From an uncultured Chloroflexota bacterium (lineage in GTDB: Bacteria; Chloroflexota; Anaerolineae; Anaerolineales; Anaerolineaceae), in assembly GCA_902795255.1 (NCBI GenBank), contig CADBKS010000005.1, positions 1 through 32,486 on the forward strand: 32,486 nt of DNA, read 5' to 3'. Position 1 is the first letter of the stretch; each line of letters opens with the position of its first letter. The notes under the pieces are model-generated. The model did no database searches and was not told where the DNA came from. It was given only the letters and a program-made list of their open reading frames with translations. Below are positions 8,491 to 16,930 of this stretch, piece by piece. The translations under genes were made by a program, and so were the position numbers.

Positions 8491-9311
8491 TGAAGCGTGA
8501 TTCTTCAACTGAAGAATCACCGTTGGTTGAACGTTACAAATTTACGATTTCTTATAACGGAACGGCTTTTTCAGGATTTCAAAGACAGGGCGCCGCAAGG
8601 ACCGTACAACTGGAACTTGAGAACGCACTGAGAAAGCTGGGCTGGAAGGAAGAATCGATCGCGGGTGCCGGAAGGACCGACAGCGGTGTCCACGCCGCCG
8701 GTCAGGTCGTTTCCGCTGAGATGGAATGGCATCACGGGGAAGAACAGCTGCGCAATGCGCTCAATGCTGCCCTCCCCGCGGACCTTTCCGTTCTCAAAGC
8801 GGAAAAAGCAGCGCAGGATTTTCATGCAAGATACAGCGCGCTTTCCCGGACCTACCGCTATCAGATCTGTTTTTCCCCTGCCAGACTGCCGCTGAAGGAG
8901 GAATTCTCCTGGCGGATTTGGCCCGCGCTCAGCCTTGAAAAACTGGACCGGATCTCCCGACACTTCACGGGTATCCATGATTTCCGTGCTTTCGGTTCTC
9001 CGCCCCGAAAGGACCGCAGCACGGTACGGGAGATCATCACGAACCGCTGGATAAAGCAGTCCGATGACGAGGCCTTCTTTGAGATCGAAGCGAACGCCTT
9101 TCTATACCACATGGTCAGGCGGATCGTCTTCCTCCAAGTTGCTTACGCAAAAGGAAACGTCACGGAAGAAGAAATCGTTGCGGCAGTCAGAGACGGTATT
9201 GATGCAAAACCCGGACTGGCTCCCGCGAGAGGTCTTCAGCTCTGGCAGGTCCGATACCCGGAACCGGGACAGGAACGTGAACTAAGACGAATAAATAAAT
9301 GGAGAGAATGA
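8490..9311 (+). CDS. truA: tRNA pseudouridine synthase A
   Basis: Converts uridines 38-40 of tRNA anticodon stems to pseudouridine. The 273-aa protein carries the TruA catalytic motif GAGRTDSGVHA with the nucleophilic Asp64, the N-terminal KFTISYNGTAFSGFQRQ, and C-terminal FEIEANAFLYHMVRRIV. The start overlaps the rplQ stop by one base, so it is translated from the ribosomal operon. The gene order rplQ-truA without the ecfA/ecfT transporter genes argues against a Firmicutes source. About ten N-terminal residues before YKFTISY are extra and variable. Confidence 0.96.
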   Translation: MKRDSSTEESPLVERYKFTISYNGTAFSGFQRQGAARTVQLELENALRKLGWKEESIAGAGRTDSGVHAAGQVVSAEMEWHHGEEQLRNALNAALPADLSVLKAEKAAQDFHARYSALSRTYRYQICFSPARLPLKEEFSWRIWPALSLEKLDRISRHFTGIHDFRAFGSPPRKDRSTVREIITNRWIKQSDDEAFFEIEANAFLYHMVRRIVFLQVAYAKGNVTEEEIVAAVRDGIDAKPGLAPARGLQLWQVRYPEPGQERELRRINKWRE

Positions 9312-9313
9312 CC

Positions 9314-9739
9314 GTGGAAAAGACCTACGTCATTAAAGGTGAACCTTCCAACGAATGGCTGCTGGTGGATGCCAATGGCCAGGGGATCGGAAGACTGGCT
9401 ACACAAATTGCTAATTATTTAATGGGGAAGCATAAGCCTGAATTTACACCCGGCGTGAAAATGGGTGACTTCGTTGTTGTGATCAACGCTGCCCATCTGG
9501 CGATTACCCCGAAGAAAATGGTCACGAAAATGTACTATCGTCATTCAGGATATCCCGGTGGTCTGACCGAGACCTCCCTGAAAGACATGATGCGCACTTA
9601 TCCCGACCGTGTCATTCGCAGTGCTGTCTGGGGTATGCTGCCTCACAACAAGCACGGCCGCGCATTGATGACCCGTTTGAAGATTTATGCGGAAAACGAA
9701 CATCCGCATGAAGCTCAGAACCCGAAGCGTGTGAACTAA
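9314..9739 (+). CDS. rplM: 50S ribosomal protein L13
   Basis: Early-assembly large-subunit protein, 141 aa. The GTG start at 9314 is chosen because GGAGAG ends 7 nt upstream and it gives the family N-terminus MEKTYVIKGEP. The longer ATG start at 9299 has no ribosome site and would overlap truA. Recognised by WLLVDANGQGIGRLATQIA, GDFVVVINAAHLAIT, YRHSGYPGGL, and AVWGMLPHNKHGRALMTRLK. rpsI follows after 10 nt, the universal rplM-rpsI pair. Confidence 0.95.
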   Translation: MEKTYVIKGEPSNEWLLVDANGQGIGRLATQIANYLMGKHKPEFTPGVKMGDFVVVINAAHLAITPKKMVTKMYYRHSGYPGGLTETSLKDMMRTYPDRVIRSAVWGMLPHNKHGRALMTRLKIYAENEHPHEAQNPKRVN

Positions 9740-9749
9740 GGAGTGAATA

Positions 9750-10145
9750 ATGGCCGGACAATATTTTGAAGGTGTTGGTCGTCGTAAGAACAGCGTTGCC
9801 CGCGTCCGTGTTTCCAACGGAACCGGTGTCTTCACTGTGAACGACAAACAGATTGCTGAATACTTCACCCGCTTCGGCGACGTTGAAGCGATTCTCGGGC
9901 CCTTTGCTGCGATCAATCAGGATCAGAGCGGTTTTGACATCACCGTCCATGTCAATGGCGGCGGCGTCACCGGTCAGACTGATGCTGTCAAACTCGGACT
10001 TGCCCGCGCGCTGGTAAAGATGGATGAGAACCTGAAACCGAGCCTTTCTCATGCCGGTTTGCTCTCCCGCGATGCCCGCATCAAGGAACGCAAGAAGCCT
10101 GGTCTGAAGCGTGCCCGTAAGGCTCCTACCTACACAAAACGTTAA
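9750..10145 (+). CDS. rpsI: 30S ribosomal protein S9
   Basis: Small-subunit head protein of 131 aa whose C-terminal tail reaches the P-site tRNA. The tail is intact (LKRARKAPTYTKR). Other motifs are GVGRRKNSVARVRV, VHVNGGGVTGQTDAVKLGLARAL, and AGLLSRDARIKERKK. It has a GGAG site 6-8 nt upstream of the ATG. It is the last gene of the operon and is followed by a strong terminator. Confidence 0.97.
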   Translation: MAGQYFEGVGRRKNSVARVRVSNGTGVFTVNDKQIAEYFTRFGDVEAILGPFAAINQDQSGFDITVHVNGGGVTGQTDAVKLGLARALVKMDENLKPSLSHAGLLSRDARIKERKKPGLKRARKAPTYTKR

Positions 10146-10180
10146 TTCAGCGTTTTGTACGCAGGTACGAATGCTTATTC

Positions 10181-10209
10181 AGGACTCCCCGAAAGGGGAG
10201 TCCTTTTTT
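10181..10209 (+). terminator. Rho-independent terminator of the ribosomal operon
   Basis: A 10-bp perfect stem AGGACTCCCC / GGGGAGTCCT closed by a GAAA tetraloop and followed by six T. It lies 36 nt after the rpsI stop. Confidence 0.95.
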
Positions 10210-10345
10210 GATTAATAACGCTTCATTATGGCAGTCCCGGACGGAATGCATATGCAAACACGGAAACAGTCCGTAGCCTGAGCCGCATCTCCTGATCCGC
10301 ATTATGACGGATGTGGAATCCGTGCACGTTTTATGGAGCAGGGAC

Positions 10346-10391
10346 CCGCTTCCCGGAAACCGGGAGCGGATCATAAAAGCACTTTTATGAT
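10346..10391. other. Adjacent GC-rich hairpin and 22-nt perfect palindrome
   Basis: A hairpin with stem CCGCT(T)CCCGG / CCGGGAGCGG (10346-10369, one bulged T) is followed without a gap by a 10-2-10 inverted repeat ATCATAAAAG / CTTTTATGAT (10370-10391). No gene is seen between 10210 and 10876. Role unknown: regulator site, paired hairpin or relic. Confidence 0.6.
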
Positions 10392-10537
10392 GGTTTTGGC
10401 GACCTGCCATTCCTGAAAAAATCCCTGACGTTCCTTTTTCTTATACCTCTGCACCTGTATACAGCCGTGGTTTATTTAAAATATCAGAAAACGTCAAAAA
10501 TAACATTAGAAATAGATTAATTATTAAAATAATCGAA

Positions 10538-10543
10538 TATAAT
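10538..10543 (+). promoter_or_regulatory. Candidate -10 for the surface protein leader
   Basis: TATAAT lies in a very AT-rich tract (10490-10550), with a 6-2-6 inverted repeat ATTATT-AA-AATAAT (10520-10533) just upstream. No clear -35 was found. If used, it gives a leader of about 325 nt before the gene at 10877. Confidence 0.35.
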
Positions 10544-10549
10544 ATAAAT

Positions 10550-10876
10550 ATGAGTGGGGTAGATGTAAGGAGAGAGCCTCGATCCCGGAGATCCGAAACG
10601 GAGAATCGGAACCGTTCCGGGGTAAAAAGGATCAGACCAATTCAGATCGACCTGCCATGATTCGGCGATGATATCTCAGGAGAAAGGTGTCCGTCGTTTT
10701 TTTGTTTTTGCCTGTTAATGGGGCAATTCGATCCGGTTCTGAACAATTTGCTTTTTAATATTGTTTTTGCGGTCTGCGGACCGCACTGCGGTAACCATTA
10801 TACGGCCATGCCATGTTGTACGTATTGCTCCGTGTGCTGTTCAAAATTTGGGGAGCAAGCGAAGAAAGGATGCGTT
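10550..10876 (+). other. Long structured 5' leader of the surface protein gene
   Basis: About 325 nt without a supported gene. Hairpins seen: CCCGGA / TCCGGG (10584-10621) enclosing CCGA / TCGG; GCGGTC / GACCGC (10769-10784); and TTGCTCC / GGAGCAA (10825-10858) just before the ribosome site AAGAAAGGA. A T-run follows CGTCG near 10695-10710. It resembles a regulated leader, but it matches no riboswitch class I can recognise. Confidence 0.4.
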
Positions 10877-13800
10877 ATGAAAAACAAAGCCCGGCGATTT
10901 ATCAATATGTTCCTGATCCTGATCATCAGCCTGCACTGCATTGTGCCGGTTCCGGCTGTGATCGCACAGGATCTTTCCGATGATGCCTCCGAATCTGCGG
11001 GTGTGGATGTGGTCATCGCGAATATCAATGCAGCCAACACGGGATCGGATCCCTATGGCTTTGAGAATTATATTGCCGACACCACCGGATGGGGTTCGAC
11101 GGATACATATTCAGCTCCGGCTTATGAACCGGCTCCGGTATATGAACCTGCACCGGCGTATGAAGCACCCGCTCCGGTATATGAAGCTCCGGCCGCTGAC
11201 ACCTCTTCAGCAGCGGTTCCTGCTGCGGATACCGGAACTGCCGCAGCTTCCGCGGAAGGTGCCGTCAGTGATTTCGCCGGTGCCGATACTGCTGCTGCGG
11301 ATGCGGGAACAGTTGAAAGCGTTCCTGCTGACTCCGGTTCGGCGCAGCCCGGCGCGGTCGCGGATACCGGAACAGCTGCTGCGGATGCGGGAACAGTTGA
11401 AAGCGTTCCTGCTGACTCCGGTTCGGCGCAGCCCGGCGCGGCCGCGGATACCGGAACAGCTGCGGCCGATACCGGTTCAGACACCGCCGCCGATGCGGGA
11501 GAAAGCAATGCGGAGACCCAGACAGACGGAAATGTGACGGCTCCGGAAACCGCTCCTGCCGGTGAAACGGCGGAGGGTCCGGAAGGAACGGTAAGCGCAG
11601 AGACGACAGAAAACACAGAAGACCCGGCCGCGCAAACGGCAGAAGAGACAGACGGTGAACCGTCTGCAGCAGACGGAGATGAAGCTGCCGCTGATGGCGC
11701 GCTCTCCGGATCAGATGACGGGGAAACGGGTGAAACCGGACAGCCGGCGCTGACCCGCGGCGGAAGTGACGATGCTGCGGGAGACACCGGCAGCGAAGAG
11801 CCTTCGGCCGATGAAAACGGCAGCACGGAAGATGCGGATGCTGACAGCGCCGATGCGGATGATGCTGACGCTGATGCAGCGGATGACGCGGATGCCGGCG
11901 ATACCGATGCGGATGGCGCTGACAGTGACGCGGATAAAGCGGACGGCGATGAAGCGGAAGATGCCGATGAGAAGAAAGAAATTCGTGTAAATAAGGATGA
12001 CATCGAAGGCGAATGGGCGGAAATTCTCATGGGCTATGAAGGTGATGATATCGTCCGCCTTGATTTTGACGGGGTCCCGGCCGCGGTCAAAGCCATCCTG
12101 GATGCGGACGGCGTTTACAATGTGACTTTCCTGATCCCGGAAGGGTTCGAAAGTGAGCTTGTCAATCTGGATCTGGCGGAGCTTTACAATCAGATCAACT
12201 ACCTGAGCGGCTTTTCTTCTTCGAACGTCCTCCAACCTGGGGATATCCGTACGATCCGGATCTGGATCAAGAACACCTCCGGACACGTGTACCGCTATAA
12301 GGATCAGAGCTTTGTTCTGCAGACGCCGACCCAGGATCAGGATAATATCCCGGAAGATCCGGAAAAACAGGCGGTTGCCTTTGATGACCAGACCCTGGAT
12401 AAAACCTACCTCGGCGTTCCCAGTTTTGAAGTCAGTCTTAGGGTCCCTGCGATCACGGAAAAGCTGCTGGAATACGGTGTCAGCCAGTCCGATATCAATT
12501 ACGGCCGCCTCTCGATTTACGATACCAACCGGTTCTTCAATAAACTGAGAGCTGCTTACGGCGGATCCACCAACAGTGAAGCCGTCATCAATTACCTGCT
12601 GGACTATTACAGCAAAAAGGACGGACGCGAGGATGATCCGTACACGGACTTCGTTGAAATGCTCCGTGAATCTCCCGACGCGGATGAGGAGATCCGCCAT
12701 ACCAGTATGACGTATCAGGGCTGTCCGCTCGGTAATATTTTTGTCCCGCAGCCCCGGGAAAATGACTATAACACGGCCTATGAGGACGGTTTCCGCTGGG
12801 TTTACGGTGAAGACGATGTCCGTGAGGCTACGGATGATCTGAACGGCGTCCGCTATCAGTATGCGACCAGAGAAGTTTATTCCGTCGTGGATTATGGCGA
12901 AAATCCGCCCACGGAGCATAAGGACTGCGTCCCCCTGGGGCAGGTCGAGAGCACGTATTACCGCAACCAGATAAAAAACATCGTGAAACGGTACTTCCCG
13001 GACTGGAGCGATGATGAGGTCAATGATGTTCTGGTTGAAATGTCGGATAAGGGGATCAGTTTCCTCTTCGAATCCGAACCGGATGAGAACGGGGAAACGC
13101 ATATTCTGACCGCTTCGAACAGTCAGGACGGCAAGCGCGTGGTCGTCACCAGGCATGCCGAGTATGGCAATGACCGGAAATATTCCGCGTGGGAACTGCA
13201 GGACGGATTTGTTTCGGATTCTTCCATCGGGGATTATATGAAGGACCGCCTGGATGAGGCCGGTGAGGGCGCATGGGACCGTGCCAATGAGTATTTCAAC
13301 TTCCTTCTCGGACAGGGGATCGGAAGCAAGGACGCCGCGGCCTGGGCTTCTTTCATGATGGCAGGGAACCTGGATTATATCCGCTTCAACAATAACATGC
13401 AGGATACGGCGTGGAACATGGAAAACTGGATCACGCTGGAGCGGATCGACGGGGATGTGATGATCTCCAAGGTGGATTCCGAGACCGGTGAGGTCATTGA
13501 CGACAGCCAGACCGCATTCCGCCTCTGGTATTACGACAATACCTCCGGAACGAATGAGAAATACTACTACACCCAGGCCACGGACCCGGACACCGGCGAA
13601 GTCAAAAATCTCGGCTTTGTCCATTATGATCCGGACAACAGCGCCATGAACTACACGATCGACATCCGGACCACCAACGGTGAGCTGAATATCGACAAAA
13701 CGCTGCTGGAGGGGACGATCTATTACCTGAAGGAAACGGTCGCGCCGGAAAATTATGAGCTGGATACGACGGTCTACATCATCTGCGACTCCGACGAGCA

Positions 13801-14143
13801 GGTTCAGGCGGCCAAAGAGGCGCTTTCGCAGGACAATGACATCTCGGTTGAAGAGGTGGAAAATGCGGCCCGGATCGCGGACGAAAACGGTGTATACCGG
13901 GGCGTGGACAGCAACTCCGTGCTGAAGATCAGCTTCGCCAACACCCGCATCGTGACGCCTCCGGAACCCGGTCCGGAGCCGACGCCCGGCCCGGACCCAT
14001 CTCCGACACCGGAGGTGCCGTATCAGCCGGTGATCGAACGGATCATTGTGCCGGAGACGATCCTGCACATCACGACCATTGAAGAATACAACGTGCCTTT
14101 GGCCGGGCTGATCACAATGAACGAAGGGGACTGCTTTGACTGA
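10877..14143 (+). CDS. Secreted Ala/Asp-rich surface protein with SpaA/Cna-B-like domain
   Basis: A 1088-aa exported protein of unknown function. The start at 10877 is chosen over an in-frame ATG at 10718 because it has an AAAGGA site and begins a clean signal peptide: basic MKNKARR, hydrophobic FLILIISLHCIVPVPAV, cleavage near IAQD. Then come Tyr/Pro/Ala repeats (about residues 70-105, YEPAPVYEAP type), 28-aa Ala-rich tandem repeats, and a long acidic Asp/Ala/Glu tract (about 200-385). A folded region of roughly 650 residues follows. Near its end a prealbumin-like Cna-B/SpaA domain is suggested by ISKVDSETGEVIDDSQTAFRLW and YYLKETVAPENYELD. A Pro-rich linker leads to the C-terminus VPLAGLITMNEGDCFD. 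No LPXTG, hydrophobic anchor or S-layer domain is seen. It could be an adhesin or cell-envelope protein; the attachment mechanism is unknown. Confidence 0.8.
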   Translation: MKNKARRFINMFLILIISLHCIVPVPAVIAQDLSDDASESAGVDVVIANINAANTGSDPYGFENYIADTTGWGSTDTYSAPAYEPAPVYEPAPAYEAPAPVYEAPAADTSSAAVPAADTGTAAASAEGAVSDFAGADTAAADAGTVESVPADSGSAQPGAVADTGTAAADAGTVESVPADSGSAQPGAAADTGTAAADTGSDTAADAGESNAETQTDGNVTAPETAPAGETAEGPEGTVSAETTENTEDPAAQTAEETDGEPSAADGDEAAADGALSGSDDGETGETGQPALTRGGSDDAAGDTGSEEPSADENGSTEDADADSADADDADADAADDADAGDTDADGADSDADKADGDEAEDADEKKEIRVNKDDIEGEWAEILMGYEGDDIVRLDFDGVPAAVKAILDADGVYNVTFLIPEGFESELVNLDLAELYNQINYLSGFSSSNVLQPGDIRTIRIWIKNTSGHVYRYKDQSFVLQTPTQDQDNIPEDPEKQAVAFDDQTLDKTYLGVPSFEVSLRVPAITEKLLEYGVSQSDINYGRLSIYDTNRFFNKLRAAYGGSTNSEAVINYLLDYYSKKDGREDDPYTDFVEMLRESPDADEEIRHTSMTYQGCPLGNIFVPQPRENDYNTAYEDGFRWVYGEDDVREATDDLNGVRYQYATREVYSVVDYGENPPTEHKDCVPLGQVESTYYRNQIKNIVKRYFPDWSDDEVNDVLVEMSDKGISFLFESEPDENGETHILTASNSQDGKRVVVTRHAEYGNDRKYSAWELQDGFVSDSSIGDYMKDRLDEAGEGAWDRANEYFNFLLGQGIGSKDAAAWASFMMAGNLDYIRFNNNMQDTAWNMENWITLERIDGDVMISKVDSETGEVIDDSQTAFRLWYYDNTSGTNEKYYYTQATDPDTGEVKNLGFVHYDPDNSAMNYTIDIRTTNGELNIDKTLLEGTIYYLKETVAPENYELDTTVYIICDSDEQVQAAKEALSQDNDISVEEVENAARIADENGVYRGVDSNSVLKISFANTRIVTPPEPGPEPTPGPDPSPTPEVPYQPVIERIIVPETILHITTIEEYNVPLAGLITMNEGDCFD
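11291..11458 (+). repeat. Tandem 84-bp coding repeat in the surface protein
   Basis: Two consecutive 84-bp units (11291-11374, 11375-11458), each 28 codons, are nearly identical in DNA; the difference noted is GTC to GCC, giving Val to Ala. A partial third unit follows. Near identity at DNA level suggests a recent slippage or recombination duplication. Confidence 0.9.
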
Positions 14144-14183
14144 TTCCGGTCCGGAAGGAATGACCGGGCAGAGGAGGTAAAAG

Positions 14184-16373
14184 ATGAAAAAACTTTTTGC
14201 ATTGCTTCTGGTAATGATCCTGGCGGGAACGCTCCCGTGCAATATCTTCGCGCAGGAAAACGCGGCGTCAGGAAATGGCGAATGGTTTTATGCTCAGTAT
14301 GAGAACGGGGTGCCCGAATCGCTGAAGGATGATTCGGAGTGGTTTTATGCCGCGGATCCTGAGGAAGGGCCGGTTCATCTGACGGTCGGCAATACGACGA
14401 AGGTCAGTGGGAAATTCTTCACGTCCTATTTCGGTTCAAACACCAGCGATATCGACGTGCGGAACGCGATCCACGGGTACAGCCCGACCTGGTGGGATAA
14501 CCAGATCCAGTTCATCGCGGATCACAATGTTGTCACGGATGTGGAAAAAACTTCCGGGGAAAACGGCGTGACCTACACCTTCACGCTGCAGCAGGATCTG
14601 ACCTACAATGACGGCGTGACGCCGATCACGGCCCGGGATTATGTTTTCTCCTGGCTGCTGACGGTCTCCCCGCAGCTGGCGGAGATCGGTGCGGTGGCTC
14701 CGGATATCAACATTCTCGGTTATGAGGCCTATCACAGCGGGCGGAGCGAGGTCTTTTCCGGCATCCGTCTGCTGGGGGACTATTCCTTCTCGATGACGAT
14801 CCGTGAGGAATTCGGGACGTACTTTTATGAACTCTCGCAGTTCCAGATGTACCCGTACCCGATCAGCGTGATCGCTCCGGGCTGCGGTGTGGCGGACGAC
14901 GGGAACGGTGCATACATGACCGGCCCGTTCACTGCCGATCTGCTGCGGGAAACCGTGCTGGATCCCGAAACCGGCTACCTTTCCCACCCTGCGCTTACCG
15001 CCGGACCGTGGAAGCTGACTTCCTACGATCCCGAAAGCGGAACCGTTGAGTTCGAGATCAATGAATTTTACAAGGGCAACTGGGAAGATCAGAAACCCTC
15101 CATCGAACGCCTCACGCTCGTCCCGGTCTATCCCGAAAACATGATCGAACAGCTTCAGAGCGGCGAGGTCGATGTGCTGAACAAGTGCGTGGACCGCAAG
15201 GTCATCGAAGCCGGCCTGCAGCTTTCGGGCGGAGACGGTTTCGGGATGAAAAACTACCCGCGGATCGGTTACGGCTTTATGGCTTTCAGCCTGGAGAAAA
15301 AGGGACCGCAGCAGTCACAGGCTGTCCGGCAGGCGCTGGCGTATGCCTTTGACAATGATACCTTTATCCGCGAGATGCTTGGCGGGTTCGCCATCCCGGT
15401 GTACGGCTATTACGGCATCGGCCAGTGGATGGTCAGTGCCGCCAACGGGACCTACCGTCCGTACGACCTGACCGAGGAAGAAGAAGAAGCCTGGAACGCG
15501 CTGACGCTGGACTCCCTGAACCATTATGACCCGGATCTCGAAGAAGCAAAGCGGCTCCTGATCGAAGACGGATGGACGCTCAACAGCGAAGGCCAGCCTT
15601 TCACCGAGGGAACGGACAGCATCCGGTACAAGGAAGTCGACGGCGAACTGATGCCGCTGGTCCTGAAATTCGCGAAATGCGCCCGCAACGACCTGGCTGC
15701 GAAAGTGGTGGAACTGTTTGATGAGACCCTTCCGCAGATCGGTGCGGCACTGGATGTCGAGGAAGTGCCCTTCACCGAGCTGCTTTCGGACTATTACCGT
15801 GAGGGCGGGGAGCGCCGCTTCGACATGAATTTCATGGCGACCAATTTCGTCTCCGTGTTTGACCCTTACCTGCATTTCTCGCAGAACGAGAGCCTGCAGG
15901 GCGTGGTCAACAATGCGGGTGTGGCGGATGAGGAGCTGCTCGCGCATGCCTGGGATATGCGCACGACCGAACCGTTCGACCTGCTGACCTTCGAGACCCA
16001 CTGGCTGGAGATGCAGAAACGCTTCAACGAGATCCTGCCGACGATGCCGCTGTATTCGAATGTTTATTTCGATTTCCATACCGACTGGCTGCAGGATTAT
16101 CATCCGGATGCCCAGTATGACTGGCCGGTCGCGATGCTTTATGCGTCCTGGGGCGAACCGCCCGAACCGGAAGCTTCCGAAGACGGGGAAGAGGAATTTG
16201 AGGACGGGGACTTTGTGACCGGGGATGAGATCTCTTCCGCGAACTTCAATATTGAAGACTTTTACGCCCAGTATAACGGTCCCGAGGCTCCGGCAGCAGA
16301 CAGCGCTGAGGCAAATGAAGTCACGGAAACGCCGGAACCGACTGAAGAGGAAAGTTTGAAGAGTGAAGGGTGA
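14184..16373 (+). CDS. ABC transporter substrate-binding protein, family 5 (peptide/oligosaccharide type)
   Basis: A 729-aa exported binding protein. The signal peptide is MKKLFALLLVMILAGTLP with cleavage near IFAQE; there is no lipobox, so it seems secreted rather than lipid-anchored. The SBP_bac_5 fold is indicated by YTFTLQQDLTYNDGVTPITARDYVFSW, LTAGPWKLTSYDPESGTVEFEINEFYKG, IERLTLVPVY, VRQALAYAFDND and a C-terminal PLYSNVYFDF. It is longer than the usual 500-600 aa because of an acidic C-terminal extension. Short FYAQY or FYAAD motifs occur at about residues 34 and 51 and again near the C-terminus (around 694). A strong GAGGAGGT site is present and the gene begins 40 nt after the surface protein, so cotranscription is likely. 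No permease or ATPase genes accompany it. The ligand is unknown. Confidence 0.88.
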   Translation: MKKLFALLLVMILAGTLPCNIFAQENAASGNGEWFYAQYENGVPESLKDDSEWFYAADPEEGPVHLTVGNTTKVSGKFFTSYFGSNTSDIDVRNAIHGYSPTWWDNQIQFIADHNVVTDVEKTSGENGVTYTFTLQQDLTYNDGVTPITARDYVFSWLLTVSPQLAEIGAVAPDINILGYEAYHSGRSEVFSGIRLLGDYSFSMTIREEFGTYFYELSQFQMYPYPISVIAPGCGVADDGNGAYMTGPFTADLLRETVLDPETGYLSHPALTAGPWKLTSYDPESGTVEFEINEFYKGNWEDQKPSIERLTLVPVYPENMIEQLQSGEVDVLNKCVDRKVIEAGLQLSGGDGFGMKNYPRIGYGFMAFSLEKKGPQQSQAVRQALAYAFDNDTFIREMLGGFAIPVYGYYGIGQWMVSAANGTYRPYDLTEEEEEAWNALTLDSLNHYDPDLEEAKRLLIEDGWTLNSEGQPFTEGTDSIRYKEVDGELMPLVLKFAKCARNDLAAKVVELFDETLPQIGAALDVEEVPFTELLSDYYREGGERRFDMNFMATNFVSVFDPYLHFSQNESLQGVVNNAGVADEELLAHAWDMRTTEPFDLLTFETHWLEMQKRFNEILPTMPLYSNVYFDFHTDWLQDYHPDAQYDWPVAMLYASWGEPPEPEASEDGEEEFEDGDFVTGDEISSANFNIEDFYAQYNGPEAPAADSAEANEVTETPEPTEEESLKSEG

Positions 16374-16419
16374 AGTGTGAAGTTAAATCGGTGACGCTTC
16401 GCGTCGGATTTGAGATGGA

Positions 16420-16457
16420 AGCCGGTCCTGCGGAACCGGCTCCCGTTGTTTTTATTG
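16420..16457 (+). terminator. Terminator after the binding-protein gene
   Basis: AGCCGGT (16420-16426) pairs with ACCGGCT (16435-16441), followed by CCCGTTGTTTTTATT. It fits the end of the surface protein/binding protein transcript. A small GACGC-TTC-GCGTC hairpin precedes it. Confidence 0.6.
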
Positions 16458-16464
16458 TAGTAGG

Positions 16465-16489
16465 AAAAAACCACCTGTTGAGCAGGTGG
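16465..16489 (-). terminator. Terminator-like hairpin reading on the minus strand
   Basis: CCACCTG / CAGGTGG (16471-16489) with a 5-nt loop. On the minus strand the stem is followed by TTTTTT, so it would stop leftward transcripts coming from the repeat region at 16.6-17.1 kb. Confidence 0.5.
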
Positions 16490-16624
16490 ATCCGAAGAGC
16501 TTCAGCTGAAAGATAGCCGCACTCAGCAAGTTAGTTTTCCTGAAAACCATGCCCGTAAAACAAGTTTTTCGCCCCTGACTCACTAATGGGGGGGCCGGGC
16601 CGACGGGGCGAAGCTCCTGCTCTG

Positions 16625-16866
16625 CATAAAAAACGGGCGAAGCCCGTACCTTACAGCGAAGCTCCTGCACCGCATCAAGAAGGGTGTGGGCGGCAGCCCA
16701 CCCTGTACGGTGCAGGTGTTGGGCGGCCGCAAGACCAGCCCGATCGGGCACGGCTAAATAAACCTGGTGCGGCAAGCAGCTTATGCTAACACACGGGCGG
16801 CCGTGCCGCGCCATGTGTGAAGCACTTGCTCCCGATTGCCATGAGCATATCAAAGTCAGCTCTTAT
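16625..16866 (-). repeat. Structured intergenic repeat copy A, possible minus-strand small RNA
   Basis: About 242 nt sharing its ends and a core of roughly 100 nt with copy B. Both copies start (+) with CATAAAAAACGGG and end with GCTCTTA. The shared core includes GCGGCCGTGCCGCGCCATGTG and a long-range stem GGTGCGGCA / TGCCGCGCC. Copy A has an extra nested hairpin, CCTGCACCG / CGGTGCAGG (16664-16716), enclosing TGGGC-GGCA-GCCCA. Read on the minus strand it ends in ACGGGC-TTC-GCCCGT followed by a T-run, a textbook intrinsic terminator. A 20-nt direct repeat with two differences (16608-16627, 16656-16675) lies at its left edge. No protein gene is supported. Confidence 0.65.
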
Positions 16867-16930
16867 AGCAGGCGGTCGCCACTGATCGAGAGTGAGTCCT
16901 TGAGTCATAAAACAAAAAAGTCACCTCAGG

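Noticed and set aside
10718..10876. In-frame upstream extension of the surface protein rich in Cys (CGPHC, CCTYC, CSVCC)
   Set aside because: No ribosome site precedes the ATG at 10718, and the extension would bury a clear signal peptide that has its own site at 10877. It is more likely leader RNA; a separate Cys-rich peptide cannot be fully excluded.
11711..14242. 843-codon open frame on the minus strand
   Set aside because: It is antisense to the surface protein; its openness follows from biased codon use and repeats of the sense gene. It has no recognisable motifs or start signals.
16452..16853. 133-codon minus-strand frame across repeat copy A
   Set aside because: The product is Cys/Ala-rich without motifs and crosses terminator-like hairpins; copy B does not preserve the frame.
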